Below, one piece after another: positions 1 through 11,068 of a DNA stretch of 64,000 bases; position 1 is the stretch's first letter, and the number at the start of each line of letters is the position of its first letter. The DNA is from Ophiura sarsii (Eukaryota > Echinodermata > Ophiuroidea > Amphilepidida > Ophiuridae): the NCBI GenBank assembly GCA_035610835.1, contig CM069446.1, positions 4,838,075 to 4,902,074 of the forward strand, given 5' to 3'. The notes below the pieces were generated by a model. That model saw nothing but the letters and a program-made list of their open reading frames with translations. It was not told the origin of the DNA and ran no database searches. The position numbers were made by a program, and so were the translations under genes.

Positions 1-2084
1 GTATTATGTGTTGTATTTTTGTAGTGTTTTATATTTTTGTATTTTGTTAGCTTATTATTGTATGTTATAAAATATAGAAACAAATCCCTATACGGGCTAG
101 AAAGAGAAGAGATTTCTTGTGCAGTCCACCATGCTTAGCACCACTATAGTGCCAACAGGGTTGTCCCCAAACTAACCGTGCAAAATATGTGCGTAAGTAA
201 TTAATAACAGCTGCTGGTCGTCTGACTTCCACCTTATAATGGTACAAATAGGTATAACTTTAAAACAAAATATCATCCTAACTAAACGTGCCTACATATA
301 AAGAGTAGGATTGCAAAAGGGCTTACGTGCACTTCTCTTTTTTTTTAATGAGTTATAACCGGCAATATATAGTATTTTGGTATCTCTCTACGGCAACGCG
401 TCTACCAGTTTTTAAAGAATAGAAACACCGTCCTATTACCCCTTTCCATGACCTCTGACCTCTTTTTTAAAGCCCTGTCAAATTTTAAAGGGTGGGTCAC
501 CAAAACATTCCATAAGGTGACATAACAAAGGGTGGGTTAACTAAAAAGTCCCACGTCAAATATAGCTATACCATTATGAGGCTGCAAACTAGCCTAACAT
601 TGAGTTCTATAATATTCATGAAAGATGTAAAACTTGCATAGAAAACATATTTACAAGTGTATCTATAAAGTTAAACACCATAAAAGTCATCAGACTTAAA
701 ACAATCAAAAGGTATATATAACAACCACAAAGACCTACGCTCTATTCTTTAGATTTTTGGTGAGAATCATAGGGGCCTGGGAGAGCTTTTCTAACCACCC
801 CCAGTGCCACAAATGTCCGCGGTTTTGTCGTTGAAAAAAAATCCCTCGGAGAATGTGGGTAGGAGGTTAGGGTTGACGGATTTTTTTTTTGAATTTTGAA
901 TTTTAAAAAAAAAATCTATGTATGGTTTTATTAATGAAATGCAATGAAGACAACGTAAAATGTATGGGATTCTTGTTTTGACAATTGCACACGATAAAAA
1001 TGTGCCAAATTGTCTTTGAATGCGGGTTACATTTGATATTGTCTTTCAGATATACCTTATTTGAAAATAGAGATGTTTGGTAAAGTGGTTTTTGAAAATT
1101 GGTCGAACATTTTTGTTCCTAAAGGTTATTTTTTTATATTTCTCGCCTCTGGTGTTAGCGATATGTTTTATTTTTCTCCTCTTTAACAAGAAATAAATGT
1201 ACAAACAAAAACAATATATCATCTATAATAGTTGTTTTCCATTTCATAAGACATAAGATACAATGCATCGGTAACACGGCATACTTAATTGCATTGCACA
1301 TCTCCGAGGATTTCTTAATTATTTAGAATAATCAGTAACAACATTATATTCTTGAGAATGGCCCGAAGGCTGAAACCCAAGTAGAAAAGGAATTTAGGCC
1401 GTAATCAATGTATCAAATCAAAGTAGTAGCTAATTTGCTCAGCTGCTTCTACTCTTATCCGCGTATGCTGATAACATTTTTTTAAATTTTTTGAGCTGTT
1501 TATGTCAATTGATATGGAATTTCGTCTTATTAAATTATACGGGAGAGGGTGTTAGAGAACAGGTACGAAATATTATTATTATACGGTTGTTTGTCGTGGA
1601 AACCCCCGTTGTATATAATTCCATTAGGTCTAACTGTCACCAGGATCCAGCACCAGAATGAACATTGTTTATGTTCAGTTTATTAATGGATGTTTTTAGG
1701 AGTTTTGATTCAACATCTAAAACTAACTGGCCTTCTGTCAGTGTTGCGAATTTATAAAACAACACAATCTGATAAAGGACAGTCACCGAAAAATTGAAAC
1801 AGCTCCTGTTTTCGCTGATGTGCAATTATCCGAGAAAAATGTTAGCGTTGAAGTCCGGATTGAAGTTCAGTCCTTTTTTATCCATCGAAATTTGCCATAT
1901 ACACTAGCTGTTAAATTACATAAATTTATATTTACGAAAAAGTGAAAACATTGTGGCTTATACCACGAAGACAAAAATCCCTGTTCTACGGGCAAAAACG
2001 AAACTCTCATATAGGATCAGTTTGTCGGGCTTTTTTTCATTTTTTTTTTCAACATTTTTGAAAGTATTGTAGACGAATCAGAAG
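1..2084. other. AT-rich stretch, nothing identified
   Basis: No recognisable coding domain, RNA gene, terminal inverted repeat or tandem array was found. Open frames here are about 60 codons and resemble no protein I know. The T-rich and A-rich runs near 880-910 and 2030-2050 are simple low-complexity sequence. Confidence 0.5.
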
Positions 2085-2750
2085 TTTGAGAGCGGTGGGG
2101 ACGCTTTTAAAATATTCTAATATAATAATTTAAAAAAAATATTGTTGGGAAATTACTTGAAAATACCTGAAACTTCAGGACAGTTTTATGTCCATTTGTG
2201 GAGAATTCAAATGAATATCGTTTTGCCAATCAACTTTTATTTCCCCTTTAAGGTGCAATCACAGCAAACACACATCGTTTTATTACGTTCTATAATGCCC
2301 CCACTATCAAGGCGCGCTGGAATCTCAAATGTCAAGCAGTCCTTTTTCTGGCGTGAGACTCGCTAACCTGTTTAGCAGGTAGATGGTTGAAAATAAAGAT
2401 ACATTTCGGAACAGTGGATTAGGTTAAGGAAGGCGCGTTACCCCTTGACCTTATACAAATACCAATCAAGATTAGATGACTTCTATGAACGACACGTTCA
2501 ACATCCGATGGCAGCAAAGCATCGAATAGTAACGATTGGGATTGAATACTATTTTGATAAATAAGATTAGCTGCATAACACGCATGATGCAGCAGGAGAC
2601 TGTCATTGTTTCCTTATTGAAAGCAACTGCTCTCAAAATCTCATTTAGATTTAGGATAGGAAATAATTGTTGAACAACATTTTTGGCTCACTTATTAAAA
2701 TACATTGACCTCTTGAGATTGAATATTGATATATTCTGAAATGTCATGGG
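2085..2750 (+). repeat. Dispersed repeat R1, copy 1
   Basis: This is the first of at least four related blocks. The segment from about 2150 to 2460 is closely matched at about 6385-6660: both carry AAATACCTGAAA, the block TCAAGGCGCGCTGG, CTGGCGTGAGACTCGCTA and GCGCGTTACCCCTTGACC-like text in the same order. The later part (about 2440-2750) resembles 19790-20240, including the phrase around ATACATTGACCTC. No reading frame is shared between copies, so it is not a coding repeat. The nature of the family is unknown. Confidence 0.7.
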
Positions 2751-3032
2751 CCTAAAGGTACTACCATGCAACCACATTTATCTATTCTTGATTTCAAAAT
2801 TATTTTATAAATATATGCAGGGTTGCCTTAGCGTCACGTTAATGTATACATATGCTGTTGGAACGTACGATAAATTGATACGTCAGTGTAAAAAAACCAA
2901 ATTGTATCACTCCACAACTGATATTTTTAATAATGTCGATATTTACACAAGTTATGGTAATTGCCTTGAATTTCGTACTGTTCAAAGCATTTTTTTTTCA
3001 AAGTATACTGTTTACGTCTATTCCCCATATGA

Positions 3033-3193
3033 ATGATTATCATTCTTGTGTTGCCAGTACAAAGTTGCCGATGCAGTCACTTAGAAGCACAGTGGGACTA
3101 TCAACATTTACCCCTAATGCATGATTATCATGCTAGTGTTGCCAGTACAGAGTTGCCAAGGCTGTTCCTTAGAAGCACAATTTGACAATCACA
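3033..3193 (+). repeat. Two-copy tandem duplication, 88-bp period
   Basis: About 73 bp starting ATGATTATCAT at 3033 recurs at 3121 in the same order: the GTGTTGCCAGTACA block, then GTTGCC, then CTTAGAAGCACA. The copies differ at scattered positions, so this is an old local duplication. Confidence 0.7.
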
Positions 3194-3437
3194 AAATGCA
3201 ATGCACAAACACGTAGTTTATTCAATGTGAACGCAATATTCCATAAATGTCATGATTCCAAATACCGTTTTGTGGTGCAACATACGAATCATCACTGACT
3301 CAATTAATTAAGGTGTTAAAAACGCACTTATTCTACCGTCATAGTGCAAGTGATTTTAACACTGTTTTTTAGTTTATGTTTCAATTTTGTTAAGCGCTGT
3401 GGCACCATTGTATAATGGGTAAGAGCGTTATGCTCAT

Positions 3438-3632
3438 TGTTATGTTATGTTATGTTATGTTATGTTATGTTATGTTATGTTATGTTATGTTATGTTATGT
3501 TATGTTATGTTATGTTATGTTATGTTATGTTATGTTATGTTATGTTATGTTATGTTATGTTATGTTATGTTATGTTATGTTATGTTATGTTATGTTATGT
3601 TATGTTATGTTATGTTATGTTATGTTATGTTA
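3438..3632 (+). repeat. (TTATG)n pentanucleotide microsatellite
   Basis: About 39 uninterrupted copies of the five-base unit TTATG. Because 5 is not a multiple of 3, all three forward frames stay open and read as a Met-Leu-Cys-Tyr-Val pattern; these frames are artefacts of the repeat and not proteins. The lack of interruptions suggests recent expansion and a length likely to vary between individuals. Confidence 0.97.
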
Positions 3633-3821
3633 TACGCTTTCGAATATCAGGGCCACTCAAGGTTTTGCGTAATATGTATGGGCTTTGGAAAGTGATACGA
3701 AATCAAAATTATCACACAAATTGGTCATAATATCTTATCAGTTTAGCGTATACTATTTGGTGAATGTGATGCAATATACACTATTATGCAATATCTATTT
3801 TTGGATTATATTACACTCTTA

Positions 3822-4176
3822 CACACAGAAAACACTATGTAAAAAAGTATGTAAATATAGAACTCCATAATTATTATGTAAGAGTTTGCATAAAACATGT
3901 AATATATACCCAAGCTTGTGTAAATTCCTATGCAAAAGCTTTAGGGGCCATATCCAAACTCTCAGTGATTTTAAAGCATTTTTCTACCGATTTTACCCCG
4001 GTATTCCAACGGTATTTCATTCTATTTCGTTGGAATACCGGGGTAAAATCGGTAGAAAAATGCTTTAAAATCACTGAGAGTTTGGATATGGCCCCTTACA
4101 CAACTGTTTACATAGTACTATGGAGTTCTATTTTTACACAGATTGTGTATTTTTTTTACATAGTGTTTTCTGTGTG
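3822..4176. mobile_element. TA-flanked MITE with TIR CACACAGAAAACACTATG
   Basis: The ends are inverted copies: CACACAGAAAACACTATGTA at 3822 and its complement ending at 4176, extended by a second matching block (TATAGAACTCCATA, near 3857, against TATGGAGTTCTAT near 4119). A TA dinucleotide sits directly outside each end (3820-3821 and 4177-4178), as expected for a TA target duplication of Tc1/mariner-like or similar cut-and-paste elements. At 355 bp with no transposase frame it is a non-autonomous element. Its centre is occupied by a perfect hairpin, listed separately. Confidence 0.8.
3943..4096. repeat. Perfect 69-bp-arm inverted repeat (hairpin)
   Basis: Bases 3943-4011 and 4028-4096 are exact reverse complements over 69 positions, separated by a 16-base loop (4012-4027). 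The arms begin AGGGGCCATATCCAAACTC and end at CCAACG/CGTTGG. The outer TIRs of the surrounding MITE are diverged while this core is perfect, which implies a recent origin or gene-conversion-like homogenisation. If transcribed it would form a 69-bp duplex. Confidence 0.95.
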
Positions 4177-5090
4177 TACCGACTATTCTTACAATCACAA
4201 CGGCCATTTTGGTAGCCATCTTGGATTTAAAGTATGATAAAACCAAAAAGCAAAAATACTGGATATGAGTTACTAGTTTTCTAACACTTACATCCCATTG
4301 TTAAAACTATACTTTCATCATACATGTTGGTTGATATGCCATGTTATGGAATGTTGCCATTTTAGCGGCCATTTTTTTATTTAGATATGTTGACAAAGTC
4401 AAAGTAAAGGATATGGTGGTCTAGTGGTCTAATACATACATCCCACTATTTGTACTTTCACCATACATTTTGATTGATATATTTCATTTCATGAAATTTG
4501 AACAGTTTGGCGTAAAATCATATACAAAAAATCAAATCGAGACACATTTTAGGGTATCCGTCATTTTGAGGCAAATCGGCAGCAATTGTTTTCCCTTGCA
4601 ATTTAATGCGAACGACATTTGTTCCCTTCCTGGTTCAACCATGTCTGCATGATGAATAATCACAAAGTTTAAACCAAAAGTATTTTGCCTCATATTGCTA
4701 AAAACTGGTAAAGTCGTGCAAATTTTAAACCATTTTAGCTTAAATGAAATGAGCTTTGCTTTCATGATGTCCAGTTGCGTGTGTGTGTTTTTCAGACATC
4801 AGTGAATACATCTCAGCCCAATCCTTACGACTCCTCTGGATTTAAAAGAGGTAAATGTCGAGTTTTCCACTTTGGACGCCATCTTGAATAAATCCTTCAC
4901 ATACCAAAATTATGTTTTGGTAACAACATCCTGACAAGGTAACCCCCCCCCCCCCCCCCCCTCATATATATGCCCGACTAATTTATTTATGTTTGTGTGC
5001 GAACATGAAGCTGGTTGTAAAACACACAAAAATCGACATTATCAGCATCGCTCACCGCATAACTTGCTTCAACCAAATTCCAATCTAGCG
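4177..5090. other. Unassigned AT-rich DNA with a C19 run
   Basis: Two degenerate blocks share GGCCATTTT and the phrase ACTTACATCCCA / ACATACATCCCACTAT (about 4200-4300 and 4365-4450), suggesting an old local duplication. An uninterrupted run of 19 C lies at 4943-4961. No coding or RNA gene was recognised. Confidence 0.5.
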
Positions 5091-6163
5091 CCTAGTTGCC
5101 AATTACATACACATCGCTTGATATTACCGGAGATGATTTTGTGTTTAGTAACTTTAAAAAAATCAAGCAACAAGGAGATTGGATGCTGGCATAAATAACA
5201 AGCTATAAATAGATATTTTGGTTGATGCCAGGATCCTATTGAATTGCAGCACACTTACTTTTTATTAGTTTGCACGTGTCAAAGGAAGGCAATTCATGCA
5301 ATGACACTGGAGCGCTTTATTCACATTCGTGGTGGAGAAACGATATTATAAGCCCGTATAATGCTAACAACATAAAAGAAATAGCGTATGGATACTCTAG
5401 CATTTTACATGAAAATATTCTTGTCTACATATACAGCTTTAAAATATTCTGAGACACTTGAAAGACTATTTATCCAATCAAAGATTAGCTACTTAGATTA
5501 ATGTTTTAAAATTCTTTGTTATGATATCATTTTGCATTTTTTACCTTCCGTTTTGGTGAACTCAGACAAAGCAGAAACGAACAAACTGAAGAAAAACATA
5601 GGCGCCATTACTAGTCAGAGATAAGATTGTTGTTAGTTTCAGTTAAAATTGAAATATCCATATAAAATAAACTATGACAATAAAGCATTCAAAGTGACGG
5701 TAGCAACCTTGATTTGTTATGTTTGCACGTTTTGATACGCTTACGAAAGCGTTAACAATGTGGATACATAACAGCGATTGGCGAATTGGTTTAAGGAAAA
5801 CGACAGACCTCTCGACTTCAAAAAATGTCAAATTTAAAGTAGACATTATAAAGCGTGCAGGTTGTAACATCGTTATTCCACATACAGTACAAATGTTGCT
5901 GAATGTAGAACAGATCATTAACTTATAGCCGATATGTTCTATAACGCTTTTATAAATAGTCCTCTTATGCCTGAGGTGATACAGCATTACACCGCAAGTG
6001 AAAGCCGGTTAAATAGTGAAAGCTTTCTGAAAGCGGTAATGTTGTAAAACATAACTAAAGTAGTGAGTTACAAAAATCCGGTAACAAGACGACTTCTCAG
6101 GGGCTCATTCGCTATTTCTCGTCGCGGAAAAGATGTTTGGCAGGCCGTGAGAGTGACAAAGCT
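5091..6163 (+). repeat. Repeat R2, copy A (about 1.07 kb)
   Basis: First of three copies of a unit beginning GTTGCCAATTACATACACAT and ending near GGCAGGCCGTGAGAGTGA. The other copies are at 7955-9413 and 9414-10515. The same landmarks appear in order in each: CAAGGAGATTGGATGCTGGC, GGAGCGCTTTATTCACATTC, GCGATTGGCGAATTG, TTCTATAACGCTT and GGGGCTCATTCG. A minus-strand frame of 114 codons (5643-5987) is broken in the other copies, so it is probably not a gene. Copy A lacks the insertion seen in copy B. Confidence 0.85.
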
Positions 6164-6183
6164 GGGGGCGTAAAGTTTGAGAG

Positions 6184-6184
<1 letters not shown>

Positions 6185-6220
<36 letters not shown>
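6185..6220 (+). repeat. G36 homopolymer
   Basis: Thirty-six uninterrupted G residues between two related phrases, GTTTGAGAGCGGGG (left) and GCCTGAGAGCGGGGGCG (right). The left phrase also occurs without a long run at about 2085, in R1 copy 1. The run could form G-quadruplexes and its exact length is likely unreliable in an assembly. Confidence 0.95.
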
Positions 6221-6222
<2 letters not shown>

Positions 6223-6234
6223 TGTAAAATAAAA

Positions 6235-6680
6235 GCCTGAGAGCGGGGGCGTCCTCAAAACCGGCGCGCACTAAAAAATAAAAAATGAAAGTTTATTTTT
6301 GGTAATTGGTTATTTTTAACGAGAACTTCAAATAAAATGTTCTAATTCAAAAATTACAAAAAATAAATTATTTTGGAAAATACCTGAAATGTCAGGACAA
6401 TTTGGTGTCCATTTGTTGAGAATTCAAATGAATATAGTTTTGCTAATCAAAATTGCATTCACAGCAAACACATCGTTTTATTACGTTCTATAAAGCCGCC
6501 ACCATCAAGGCGCGCTGGGATCTCAAATGTCAAGCAGTCCTTTTTTTCTGGCGTGAGACTCGCTATTACATGTTTAGCAGGTAGATGGTTGAAAATAAAG
6601 ATACATTTCGGAACGGTGGATTAGTAAGGAAGGCGCGTTGCCTCTTGACCTTATACCTAATGATGGAAATAAAGTTTGAA
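6235..6680 (+). repeat. Dispersed repeat R1, copy 2
   Basis: Matches 2085-2480 in the same orientation with small indels. Shared landmarks are GAGAGCGG, AAATACCTGAAA, GAGAATTCAAATGAATAT, CATCGTTTTATTACGTTCTA and GGTAGATGGTTGAAAATAAA. The match fades after about 6660. Confidence 0.8.
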
Positions 6681-7335
6681 AGTACACTAGAAACCAAAAG
6701 TATTAGAACACGTTGTTATTGTGTTAAAGAAAGATGTAGATGTTTAACGTACAGACACTCTAACCAATAGCAATGTAGTATTTATAGACATGTAAATGCA
6801 ACCTTCCAGGATAAATCATAATTCGTTAGTATTGCACCGTCCTCTATCGTACAGCACACCATAACCCCTAACCAACAGGCCTATAACCATTTCCCGTGTG
6901 GCTTATGCACCATGTGTAGGAGTGCGTAGTGCCGCGGCAGTGAGCCCTTCCGCAACAATTACATGTACGCGACGCGCTACCACACGGTTTGATTACGCGG
7001 TAGTTCGCGCAACGCACAATATCGTGCAATTCTAGTGGCATTTGTGAGCCAAATTTGAGAGGTGTTTTGCTGTTTTGGAGCCAATTGTTAGCCAATTTCA
7101 CTGGAATGTACTTAAAATCACACGTCCGTTATTTCCTCTATCGTTCATGCAAATTAGGCGTCGCTTTGATCAACGGAGAAATAAGGTTAACGCACCCCCA
7201 CACACTCACTGATTTGCACTATCCTCACCAAATTACACCGTGGTTTTGCCTCACCAAATTCCCCAACTCCCGTCCACACATTCTTGCCACTTCAATATAT
7301 AAGCCCCACCCTCTCAACTCTGCACTCTGTTCCTG
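6681..7335. other. Unassigned; contains a GC/CpG-richer patch
   Basis: From about 6880 to 7040 the sequence is clearly richer in CG dinucleotides than its surroundings (for example CGCGACGCGCTACC and GTAGTTCGCGCAACGC). No coding similarity was recognised on either strand. A small promoter-like CpG patch or a fragment of an unrecognised repeat are both possible. Confidence 0.4.
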
Positions 7336-7339
7336 TGCC

Positions 7340-7715
7340 AGCCCACACCCACCACCACCCAAAAAAAAAGTCTCACACCCTTATATATAGGCATAGGAAT
7401 TCCCAATTTTTGAAACAAAAAGCAGTCTGGGAATTCCCCCAAAATAAATTGCATGCCTCACACCCGTATAGAAGGCAGGGGAATTCCCAATTTTAAAAAC
7501 AAAAAGCAACCTGGGAATTCAAAAAAAAAAAAGTTGCATGCCTCACACCCCTATAGAAGTCATGGGAACTCCCAATTTTAAAAACAAAAAAACAACCTGG
7601 GAATTCCCAATTTTTGAAGCAGTGTTGGTCAAACCCCTATAGAAGGCAGCAACATTTTGCAGTGGGAATTCCCAACATTTTCTGTAAAAATATGTTTGCC
7701 TTCTATAGGGGGTGT
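7340..7715. repeat. Degenerate minisatellite with repeated GGGAATTCCC
   Basis: Three to four degenerate units of roughly 90-100 bp contain, in order, CTCACACCC(C)TATAGAAGGCA, GGGAATTCCC, AATTTTAAAAACAAAAA, and a second GGGAATTCCC. Perfect GGGAATTCCC occurs at 7429-7438, 7479-7488, 7599-7608 and 7664-7673, with variants at 7395, 7513 and 7564. The array ends in inverted orientation (TTCTATAGGGGGTGTAC near 7700), complementary to its CACACCC...TATAG start. GGGAATTCCC fits the palindromic NF-kB/Rel consensus; no function is shown here. Confidence 0.75.
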
Positions 7716-7954
7716 ACCATTAATAAATGGAAAAGCCAAATGCTTTAATGAGCACACATTGAATGGAGGAATAGCCCTCACGGTAATCTCCCAATGCTCC
7801 TTTAATTTCAGACCATCTAGATTCTAGAAACTCCACGGTACCGAAGTGAAATGTTAACCTCTAAGCCACTAAGCTATGTAGAGGCTTATACATATGAAAA
7901 GACATTATTGAAAGTAATTGGTGCTGAATATTTTTTTTAATTTTTATAAAAGAT

Positions 7955-9413
7955 CAAAATGCATAGTTATTTGTTGCCAATTACATACACATCGCTTGAT
8001 ATTACCGGAGATGATTTAAGTTTTTTTGTTTAGTAACTTTAAAAGAATCAAGCGTTACTTTTTTAGCATTCGTTCAACAAAATTAAGCAACAAGGAGATT
8101 GGATGCTGGCATAAATAACAAGCTATAAATAGATGTTTTGTTTAATGCCAGGATCCTATTGAATTTCAGCACTCTTACTTATTAGTTTGCACGTGTCAAA
8201 GGAAGGCAATTCATGTAATGAAACTGGAGCGCTTTATTCACATTCGTGGTGGAGAAACAATATTATAAGCCCGTATAATGCTAACAACATAAAAGAAATA
8301 GCATGGATACTCTAGCATTTTACATTCAAATATTCTTGTCTACTCGTATATAATGTATACAGCTTTAGAATATTCTGAAAATCTGTAATGACTATTTACC
8401 CAATCAAAGATAAGCTGCAGAGATTAATGTTTTAAAATTCTTTATTATGATATCATTTTGCATTTTTTTTCTCCAGTTTTGGTGAACTCAGACAAAGCAA
8501 AAACGAACAAGCTGAATAAAAACATAGGCGCCATTACAATTCAGATACAAGGTTATTGTTAGTTTCAGTTAAAATTGAAATATCCACATAAAGCATTACA
8601 ATTGACGGTAGCAACTCTGATATGTTATGTTTTACACGTTTTGATACGCTTACGAGAGCGTTAACAATGTAGAAACATAACAGCGATTGGCGAATTGGAT
8701 TAAGGAAGGTGAGTGGACCCCCGGGGGGGGGGGGTACTCACCCAAGACGGTATAAGGGGGTGTGCCGCTCTAATTGTTAGCTTTTGGGGCACAAAATCCC
8801 TAAACATGGGGTATGATTTTGTGCTTGAAATCCCTAATAATGGGGTCACTTTTTACAAATGGGTCTATTTTCGCGAAATGTTCGTCTATTTTCGCGAAAA
8901 TTTGCAAAAATTAGGTCTATTTTCGCAAAAAATTGCAAAAATTAGGTCTATTTTCCCGATAATTTGCGAAAATTTGGTCTAAAATGAAGCAAAATGGGTA
9001 CCGATTTTTCAAAAATCACCCCTAAAAATGGGTATGGGTTTTGAATCTCCAGCGGCACACTCCCGACCAAACCAAATCCGAGTACCCCCCCCCCCCCCCC
9101 CCCCCCGGGAGTGGCCCTTTGACTTAAAAAAATCCAATATAAAGAGTCACAACGCTTTCAGGTTGTAACATGGTTCCACATACAGTACAAATGTTGCTGA
9201 ATGTAGAACAGATCATTAACTTATAGCCGATATGTTCTATAACGCTTTTATAAATAGTCCTCTTATGCCTGAGGTGATACAGCATTACGACCGCAAGTGA
9301 AAGCCGGTTAAGTAGTGAAAGCTTTCTGAAAGCGGTAATGTTGTAAAACATAACTAAAGTAGTCAGTTACAAACATCCGGTATTACAAGACGACTCTCAG
9401 GGGCTCATTCGAT
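7955..9413 (+). repeat. Repeat R2, copy B, split by an insertion
   Basis: Same unit as 5091-6163, truncated at GGGGCTCATTCG and followed directly by copy C. It is interrupted at about 8712-9117 by a C/G-run MITE. Copies A and C read through the equivalent site (GGCGAATTGRTTTAAGGAAAACGACAGACC), giving a natural empty-site comparison. Copies B and C share AAAATGCATAG just upstream of GTTGCC, which copy A lacks, so B and C are the closer pair and form a head-to-tail tandem. Confidence 0.85.
8720..9109. mobile_element. CCCGGG(n)-ended MITE inside R2 copy B
   Basis: The left end is CCCGGGGGGG... followed by GTACTC; the right end is GAGTACCCCC...CCCGGG, its complement. Inner flanks also pair: GTGTGCCGCT (left) with AGCGGCACAC (right). 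Outside lie AGTGGACC (8712-8719) and AGTGGCCC (9110-9117), an 8-bp target duplication with one mismatch. The interior has degenerate repeats of GGTCTATTTTCGCGAAAA. At 390 bp it has the same length class and end structure as the element at 41263-41654. An 8-bp duplication would fit hAT-like transposition; no transposase is present. Confidence 0.8.
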
Positions 9414-10515
9414 AAAATGCATAGCTATGTGTTGCCAATTACATACACATCGCTTGATATTACCGGAGATGATTTAAGGGTTTTTTGTTTAGTAACTTTA
9501 AAAGAATCAAGCGTTAGTTTTTTAGCATTCGTTCAACAAAATTAAGCAACAAGGAGATTGGATGCTGGCATAAATAACAAGCTATAAATAAATGTTTTGT
9601 TTGATGACAGGATCCTATTGAATTTCAGCACACTTACTTATTAGTTTGCACGTGTCAGAGCAAGGCAATTCATGTAATGAAACTGGAGCGCTTTATTCAC
9701 ATTCGTGGTGGAGAAAACAATATTATAACCCGTATAATGCTAACAACATAAAAGAAATAGCATGGATACTCTAGCATTCTACATTCAAATATTCTTGTCT
9801 ATATATACAGCTTTAGAATATTCTGAGAAACTTTAATGTATATTTATACAATAAAAGATAAGCTACATAGATTAATGTTTTAAAATTCTTTATTATGATA
9901 TCATTTTCCATTTTTATCAGACAAAGCAAAAACGAACAAGCTGAATAAAAACATAAGCGCCATTACAAGTCAGATACAAGGTTATTGTTAGTTTCAGTTA
10001 AAATTGAAATATCCACATAAAATAAACTATGACAATAAAGCATTACAATTTACGGTAGCAAACCTGATTTGTTATGTTTTGCACGATTTGATACGCTTAC
10101 GAGAGCGTTAACAATGTGGATACATAACAGCGATTGGCGAATTGATTTAAGGAAAACGACAGACCTCTTGACTTCAAAAAATGTCAAATTTAAAGTAGAC
10201 ATTATAACGCGTGCAGGTTGTAACATGGTTCCACATACAGTACAAATGTTGCTGAATGTAGAACAGATCATTAACTTATAGCCGATATGTTCTATAACGC
10301 TTGATAAATAGTCCTCTTATGCCTGAGGTGATACAGCATTTCACCGCAAGTGAAAGCCGGTTAAATAGTGAAAGATTTCTGAAAGCGGTAATGTTGTAAA
10401 ACATAACTAAAGTAGTGAGTTACAAAAATCCGGTAACAAGACGTCTTCTCAGGGGCTCATTCGATATTTATTGTCGCGGAGAAGAAGTTTGGCAGGCCGT
10501 GAGAGTGAAAAAGCT
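9414..10515 (+). repeat. Repeat R2, copy C
   Basis: Full-length uninterrupted copy that runs on past GGGGCTCATTCG to GGCAGGCCGTGAGAGTGA, as copy A does. It differs from A and B by scattered substitutions and small indels. Short minus-strand frames here align with those in copy A but carry indels, so coding capacity is unlikely. Confidence 0.85.
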
Positions 10516-10680
10516 CAGCAATTATATTATATTCTAAGCATTTTTCTATCCAAAACAACATCATTATGTATCACGGTCTGTTCGCAACCATATCGTAGGT
10601 TGCCAAACACATGATCAATTTGTCTTAATCGTAAACAAATGGAAATCACTGGCGAATGGAGCTGTCTTAAAGGAGCACTA

Positions 10681-11068
10681 AGGGATGTGTTGGAGGATGC
10701 GCCCTCAATTATGATAAAAACTGGGATTAGTATATTTTTATATGAACTTACACCTTATGAACTTACACCTATAAGTATTAAAAAAAATCAGCCCTCTATG
10801 TACAAGAAAACGTCGATTCAAAAAATGCTCGTCCCACGGGACGAGCATTTTACGTCCGACAGTATCCCCCTGCAGTACGCTTGATACATAACGTGAACCA
10901 TATTTGCATAGAGGGCGTTTTTCAATAAATAGCGATGATATTGTTTTAATCAAGTTTTGCTGTGTTTTTGCTAGTAGAAACAACAGTAATGGCCATTTTT
11001 AATGTTCATCTTGAATTCTGAAGTAAATTTTTAAACATCTAAAATTTTCAACACCACTTAATTTGCCT
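10681..11068. mobile_element. TTAA-flanked MITE, family K1 (copy 1)
   Basis: TTAA lies just outside both ends (10677-10680 and 11069-11072). The 5' end AAGGAGCACTAAGGGATGTG pairs loosely with the inverted 3' end (AAGGCAAATTAAGTGG on the minus strand). A related copy in opposite orientation is at 46097-46511, sharing GGATGTGTTG, AAAAAATCAGCC, GCCCTCTATG and the block around CAAGTTTTGCTG. A 14-bp perfect stem (AAAATGCTCGTCCC, 10822-10851, 2-base loop) lies near the middle. TTAA duplications with RGG-type ends suggest Kolobok or piggyBac relatives; the superfamily is an inference. Confidence 0.7.

Noticed and set aside
3415..3730. Three overlapping forward frames of 82-97 codons rich in Met-Leu-Cys-Tyr-Val
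   Set aside because: They are translations of the TTATG microsatellite.
5643..5987. 114-codon minus-strand frame in repeat R2, with similar frames at 9124-9351 and 10050-10271
   Set aside because: The frames in the three copies are broken by indels, and similarity is equally high outside them, so nucleotide homology explains it.
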